In this document: positions 51,751 to 54,364 of the stretch, piece after piece
How the letters are laid out: each line of letters starts with the position of its first letter
Position numbering within the stretch: position 1 is the first letter of the stretch
Source of the DNA: Deltaproteobacteria bacterium
Lineage (GTDB): Bacteria > Desulfobacterota > Syntrophobacteria > Syntrophobacterales > Syntrophobacteraceae
Reading direction: 5' to 3'
DNA length: 54,364 nucleotides
Assembly (NCBI GenBank): GCA_021777755.1
Contig: JAJYDE010000024.1
Coordinates: 1 to 54,364, forward strand
Translations under genes and position numbers: made by a program
Notes under the pieces: generated by a model
Database searches by the model: none
Told to the model about the DNA's origin: nothing
Seen by the model: only the letters and a program-made list of their open reading frames with translations

Positions 51751-51993
51751 CTAAGCCTTGTTCCGTCGAGGTTCTGGCGTTTTATCGGGTTTGGACGTTC
51801 CATCGGGTTCAAGGGGCGTCCATATTTGATCAAAATCAACTCCCAGGGCCAAAGCAATAGCCCGTTTGGCTCTCCGGGAATCCAACCGGCCATGAATGAC
51901 GGAGCTGAGATGGCTACGGGTAAAGCCGGTTTTCAGCGCAAGTTCAGTGATGGTCATGTCTCTATCGATCAGCAGTTTCTTAATTGCCTTCAT
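51751..51993 (-). CDS. Small HTH regulator of the early promoter
   Basis: An 80-residue protein from ATG 51991-51993 after AGGAG. It is an XRE-like HTH: MKAIKKLLIDRDMTITELALKTGFTRSHLSSVIHGRLDSRRAKRAIALALGV, with a basic Pro-rich tail. It is the first gene of the leftward early operon, transcribed from the promoter at 52054-52081. Together with the Ner-like gene it makes a two-HTH regulatory start. Confidence 0.8.
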   Translation of the reverse strand: MKAIKKLLIDRDMTITELALKTGFTRSHLSSVIHGRLDSRRAKRAIALALGVDFDQIWTPLEPDGTSKPDKTPEPRRNKA

Positions 51994-52028
51994 TGCCGAC
52001 TCCTGGCGAGATGTGCGCAAAATAACTC

Positions 52029-52099
52029 TTGCAAATAAAACGCATGTGCGCTTATCATACCGACACAAGGGTGTTAGTCAAGGGAAAAATGCACCCTTG
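52029..52099. promoter_or_regulatory. Overlapping divergent promoters and operator of the element
   Basis: Leftward promoter: TTGACT (52076-52081, minus strand), 16 bp, TATGAT (52054-52059). Rightward promoter: TTGCAA (52029-52034), 18 bp, TATCAT (52053-52058); its -10 sits on the leftward -10. An inverted repeat CAAGGGTGT/GCACCCTTG (about 52065-52099) covers the leftward -35. Repeated GTGCGC flanks the region at 52013 and 52046. This is the classic arrangement of a lysogeny-type switch; assignment is by consensus only. Confidence 0.65.
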
Positions 52100-52140
52100 G
52101 AGCGCAAAAAACCTAGGCCGCATTGTTACTGAGGAGACAA

Positions 52141-52647
52141 ATGGCGCAAAATTGGGTAGCCCCATCGAACTTAGGCGAGAGAATCAAGCATGTCCGGAAG
52201 ATGAAGGGCCTTTCCCAGGCCGATTTTGCAAAACGCATCGGCGTTAGGCGGGCTCATATTTCCAGGGTTGAATCTGGACAAGCATCCCCTTCAGAGCAAC
52301 TCATCAAGCTTATCGGGCATGAATATAGCATCTCTCTTCGATGGTTAACCGATGGCACCGGAAGGATGGAGCTGAACTTCGCTGAATACAAGGCGCGGCA
52401 GCGAGATATTGATTACGCCGAGGTTAGAACTAAACTTGAAATATTTTTTCACTTTAATATTGCTCCTTATGTGATGAGTTTAGCCGATTGGCTTGAGGAC
52501 TATGTTGGAAAAGAAAATCCAGACCCCTTGCCTCTGGAAATACTTAAGCTGTTGAGGGCAATAAAAGAATATTGCAATTTTGACAGAATTATTACCGTCA
52601 TAGATAAGATCCTAGCTCAATACCCAGAGAGCGGATTCAAAGAATAA
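52141..52647 (+). CDS. XRE-family repressor, candidate immunity repressor
   Basis: A 168-residue protein with an N-terminal XRE/CI-type helix-turn-helix (LGERIKHVRKMKGLSQADFAKRIGVRRAHISRVESGQASPS, about residues 10-50) and an AT-rich, helical C-terminal half of unknown fold (LEIFFHFNIAPYVMSLADWLEDYVG, FDRIITVIDKILAQYPES). There is no LexA/CI protease domain. ATG 52141 follows GAGGAG. It is the only rightward gene of the element and is divergent from the small HTH/transposase operon, so it is the likely repressor of that operon. Confidence 0.85.
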   Translation: MAQNWVAPSNLGERIKHVRKMKGLSQADFAKRIGVRRAHISRVESGQASPSEQLIKLIGHEYSISLRWLTDGTGRMELNFAEYKARQRDIDYAEVRTKLEIFFHFNIAPYVMSLADWLEDYVGKENPDPLPLEILKLLRAIKEYCNFDRIITVIDKILAQYPESGFKE

Positions 52648-53052
52648 CGACATATGTCTTATTTTATCACACTCAGGCGACTTTATAATCTTCCTAAAAA
52701 ACATCTACACAAATCCACTTGACAAGTATTTACTTTTTTGCAAGCATAACCACGCAGCTTTCATCATCATGGTGTTTCTTGTCGAGGCTGGACCTTCAAG
52801 TCCGGCCTCTTCCCGTTTCATCCCCTGGTTCTGGAATGTGCAACCTCCGGAATCGATTCGAACACGATATCATCGGCGCTGGCCACTCAGCCTTCAAACC
52901 AATCCCTTAGCCTGGCGACACCCCGAGGAAGAAGCCCGGCCCAAACAATCCCTCAGCCAGATACTCTCGCGAGGGACAAACAACCTAAATTGGATAATCA
53001 TTATCAGATAGGAATTATTCGATTTGTGTTTTGCGGTTCGCTTATTCGTTGT
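52648..53052. other. Region between repressor and right-end sites
   Basis: AT-rich stretch with TTGACA (52719-52724) that could be a -35 element, followed by a weak candidate -10. No convincing gene: short plus-strand frames at 52719-53011 have no recognisable domain or ribosome-binding site. Confidence 0.4.
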
Positions 53053-53113
53053 AATTTGTCACCGAATGTCGTTCCCGAAGGAGATCGACCGGAACGACAT
53101 TCGGTGACAAATT
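53053..53113. repeat. Right-end 23-bp inverted repeat with end sites
   Basis: A perfect 23-bp inverted repeat (53053-53075 with 53091-53113; begins AATTTGTCACCGAATGTCG) with a 15-bp spacer. It contains GTCACCGAAT (53058-53067) and ATTCGGTGAC (53099-53108), the same 10-mer as the left-end sites. Confidence 0.9.
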
Positions 53114-53205
53114 CCATGTCGTTTTGTCGCGACATTGCCGAATGGTAATTTATTACATAGAACCGCAGCACACGCAACTTTGCGCAGATCACAAAGTGGA
53201 AGTTG

Positions 53206-53215
53206 TCACCGAATG
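53206..53215 (-). repeat. Outermost right-end transposase site
   Basis: GTCACCGAAT, with AGAGC on its outer flank when read on the minus strand, as beside the third left-end copy. Taken as the outer boundary of the element. Confidence 0.6.
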
Positions 53216-54231
53216 CTCTTCTCAACCTGGCGAAATTTGGGAATCGATGTCGTAACCAGTAGGAGGATGTCGTAACCCGGAAACCCGCACCACATCAACC
53301 TTTCAACCTTTTTTCTGGTTTTTCACCCTTTTTCAAAATAAGTTTCCTCTCACACGCGGCGAGCTTCAAATCACGAAGCATTTACGATTTTGTATCGATC
53401 GAAACTATCCTTGTCTTGTGCGCCCCAAGCCTTCCCTGCTAACGCTTCAGGGATTTTCCGCACGGACCATGTCTAGAACCGCGGTCGTCCTGAAATCATG
53501 AACATTTCCGCGGTTGATTTTTGCCGTCTCGCCCGCTTTTACCCAAGATTTTCGAAAATCATCTATTTTCCCATTACCCCTTGGATTGAGAAGATCAGAG
53601 ATTGATCGTTCCGATCTGCGCCCCCCTCACGGGGTCATCTGCTTCTTTTTCGCCCTTTTCCGGGGGTATCGGCCTTACGGCCTCGACCACCGGCTATTGG
53701 CTTCGATCCCTTCCGGGATCAAGATCGTCGCTCCAAAAGAGCAGCACCGATTCCAGCGGTATGGCCGGAAATGAGCCGCATCGATCTGGATCGATTGCCG
53801 CACGTCCGCTGTGTAGCATATGGACATGCTCATCTCGTGCCTGTATTCAACTTGAGTGTTCGTTGATCTAAAACGAGACGCCCGCGCAGGTCATCCTCTT
53901 GTGCAACTCTTTCACGAGTGGTTCGAGTCTTCTGCTATAAGTGCGAAAATTGTATGTGCCCCCACCCCCTTTGCAAAATTTGCAAAAAGGGGAGCGTGGG
54001 AGCGAGCACCGCCATGAGCCCGTTAAAGGCATGAGTGAAACCGAAGTGTGCAATGTGTTCTCCGCACAACACAAGGTTTTGTTACTTCACCCCCGCGCCG
54101 GAATTTCCAAGCTTTTCATGCGATTGACCTGGCATAGCCGCTGTCTGTCATTGCTATTCCATTGAATTCATGTAAATAATATAGATGTAAAAGATCCGGT
54201 CAACGTTAACCCCTTAAGGGGTCGTTATCAC
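53216..54231. other. Gene-free stretch beyond the element
   Basis: About 1 kb without a credible gene. Contains GATGTCGTAAC twice near 53249-53276; GTTCCGATCTGCGCCCCC at 53608-53625, 17 of 18 identical to 24215-24232; an imperfect hairpin of CCCCTTTGCAAA/TTTGCAAAAAGGGG around 53971-53997, and the 12-bp palindrome at 54210. Frames on both strands are short and low in coding character. Confidence 0.5.
54210..54221. promoter_or_regulatory. Palindrome overlapping the ComM ribosome-binding site
   Basis: CCCCTTAAGGGG, a perfect 12-bp palindrome, includes AAGGGG, the best ribosome-binding sequence for the ATG at 54232. In RNA a hairpin here could hide that site; whether it does is unknown. Confidence 0.4.
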
Positions 54232-54364
54232 ATGATCGCCAAGACCTACACATGTTCACTTCTTGGCATCGACGCTGTTCTGGTCGAGGTGGAAGTGGAT
54301 CTTGCCAACGGCCTTCCCACTTTTTCGACTGTCGGGTTGCCCGATAACATCGTAAAGGAGAGCA
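54232..54364 (+). CDS. comM: ComM/YifB-family AAA ATPase, N-terminal part
   Basis: The first 44 codons of a ComM-type protein (Mg-chelatase-like ATPase), a hexameric helicase that promotes branch migration during natural transformation. The visible sequence [42 protein letters not shown] matches the family N-terminus. ATG at 54232 has AAGGGG about ten bases upstream. The gene runs off the right edge. Confidence 0.88.
   Translation, partial: MIAKTYTCSLLGIDAVLVEVEVDLANGLPTFSTVGLPDNIVKES

Larger units (their letters stand above)
40858..53215. mobile_element. Compact Mu-like transposable element
   Basis: About 12.4 kb defined by clustered ATTCGGTGAC sites at both ends (three direct copies at the left; two inverted and one direct at the right), in the manner of Mu transposase-binding sites. 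Inside: repressor, HTH regulators, MuA-like DDE transposase, MuB-like ATPase, Gp16-like protein, several small unknowns, tape-measure protein, Gp27-like and gp10-like fragments. All but the repressor are leftward. Capsid, portal, large terminase, tail tube/sheath and lysis genes are not seen, compared with 35-40 kb for complete Mu-type phages. Exact termini and target duplication were not determined; the boundaries are those of the outermost sites. Confidence 0.8.

Noticed and set aside
52719-53011. Short plus-strand frames after the repressor
   Set aside because: No ribosome-binding site and no similarity; possibly non-coding.

Overview
The window is about 54 kb of a GC-rich (mid-50s percent by eye) bacterial chromosome. 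It carries a fused CobA-HemD, a DUF39 homocysteine-biosynthesis protein, malic enzyme fused to a phosphotransacetylase domain, PPi-type pyruvate phosphate dikinase, a stand-alone cobalamin-binding-like domain and a CaiB/BaiF CoA-transferase. This mix fits an anaerobic member of the Desulfobacterota (old Deltaproteobacteria, possibly Syntrophobacterales-like). That assignment is inference from gene content only.

Region 1 (1-7600): a leftward surface-polysaccharide cluster (deacetylase, hexapeptide acetyltransferase, two glycosyltransferases, membrane acyltransferase) behind a good sigma70-like promoter near 5480-5507, then tRNA-Ala(CGC) with its terminator and a DegT-type sugar aminotransferase. 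Region 2 (7600-19000): housekeeping genes (nth, a PP-loop thiolase-like enzyme, DUF39, a secreted lysine-rich protein, ppdK, maeB). The gene-free stretch 7640-8220 is a dispersed repeat whose second copy at 39800-40545 brackets a decayed IS110 transposase. Region 3 (18297-29687): a long leftward run. Distal part: fmdB, hemC, cobA-hemD, caiB-like, metallo-beta-lactamase fold, nagZ. Proximal part: U32 peptidase, GGDEF, prmC, murA, unknown gene. The two parts are separated by two oppositely oriented arrays of a 7-bp tandem repeat. Region 4 (29921-40713): dprA, cobalamin-like domain, flavin/PNPOx protein, DksA-like zinc finger, alcohol dehydrogenase, MBL hydrolase, topA, prepilin peptidase, rsmE, an acidic zinc-ribbon protein, the IS110 remnant and tRNA-Phe.

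Region 5 (40858-53215): a compact, about 12.4 kb, Mu-like transposable element. Its ends carry repeated ATTCGGTGAC sites. One end has a repressor and small HTH regulators reading divergently from overlapping promoters; then come MuA-like DDE transposase, MuB-like ATPase, a winged-helix protein and Gp16-like protein, a strong branched terminator, a string of small unknown genes, a tail tape-measure protein, a zinc-finger/ribbon-helix-helix protein, and short Gp27-like and gp10-like proteins. I see no capsid, portal, large terminase, tail-tube or lysis gene, so it is either a heavily deleted prophage or a reduced transposable satellite. Region 6 (53216-54364): a repeat-rich intergenic stretch and the first 44 codons of a ComM/YifB-type ATPase.

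The most unusual signals are the reduced Mu-like element with its unfamiliar regulators, the inverted heptad arrays, the dispersed repeat around the IS110 remnant, and the cobalamin-domain protein that has lost its DxHxxG motif.
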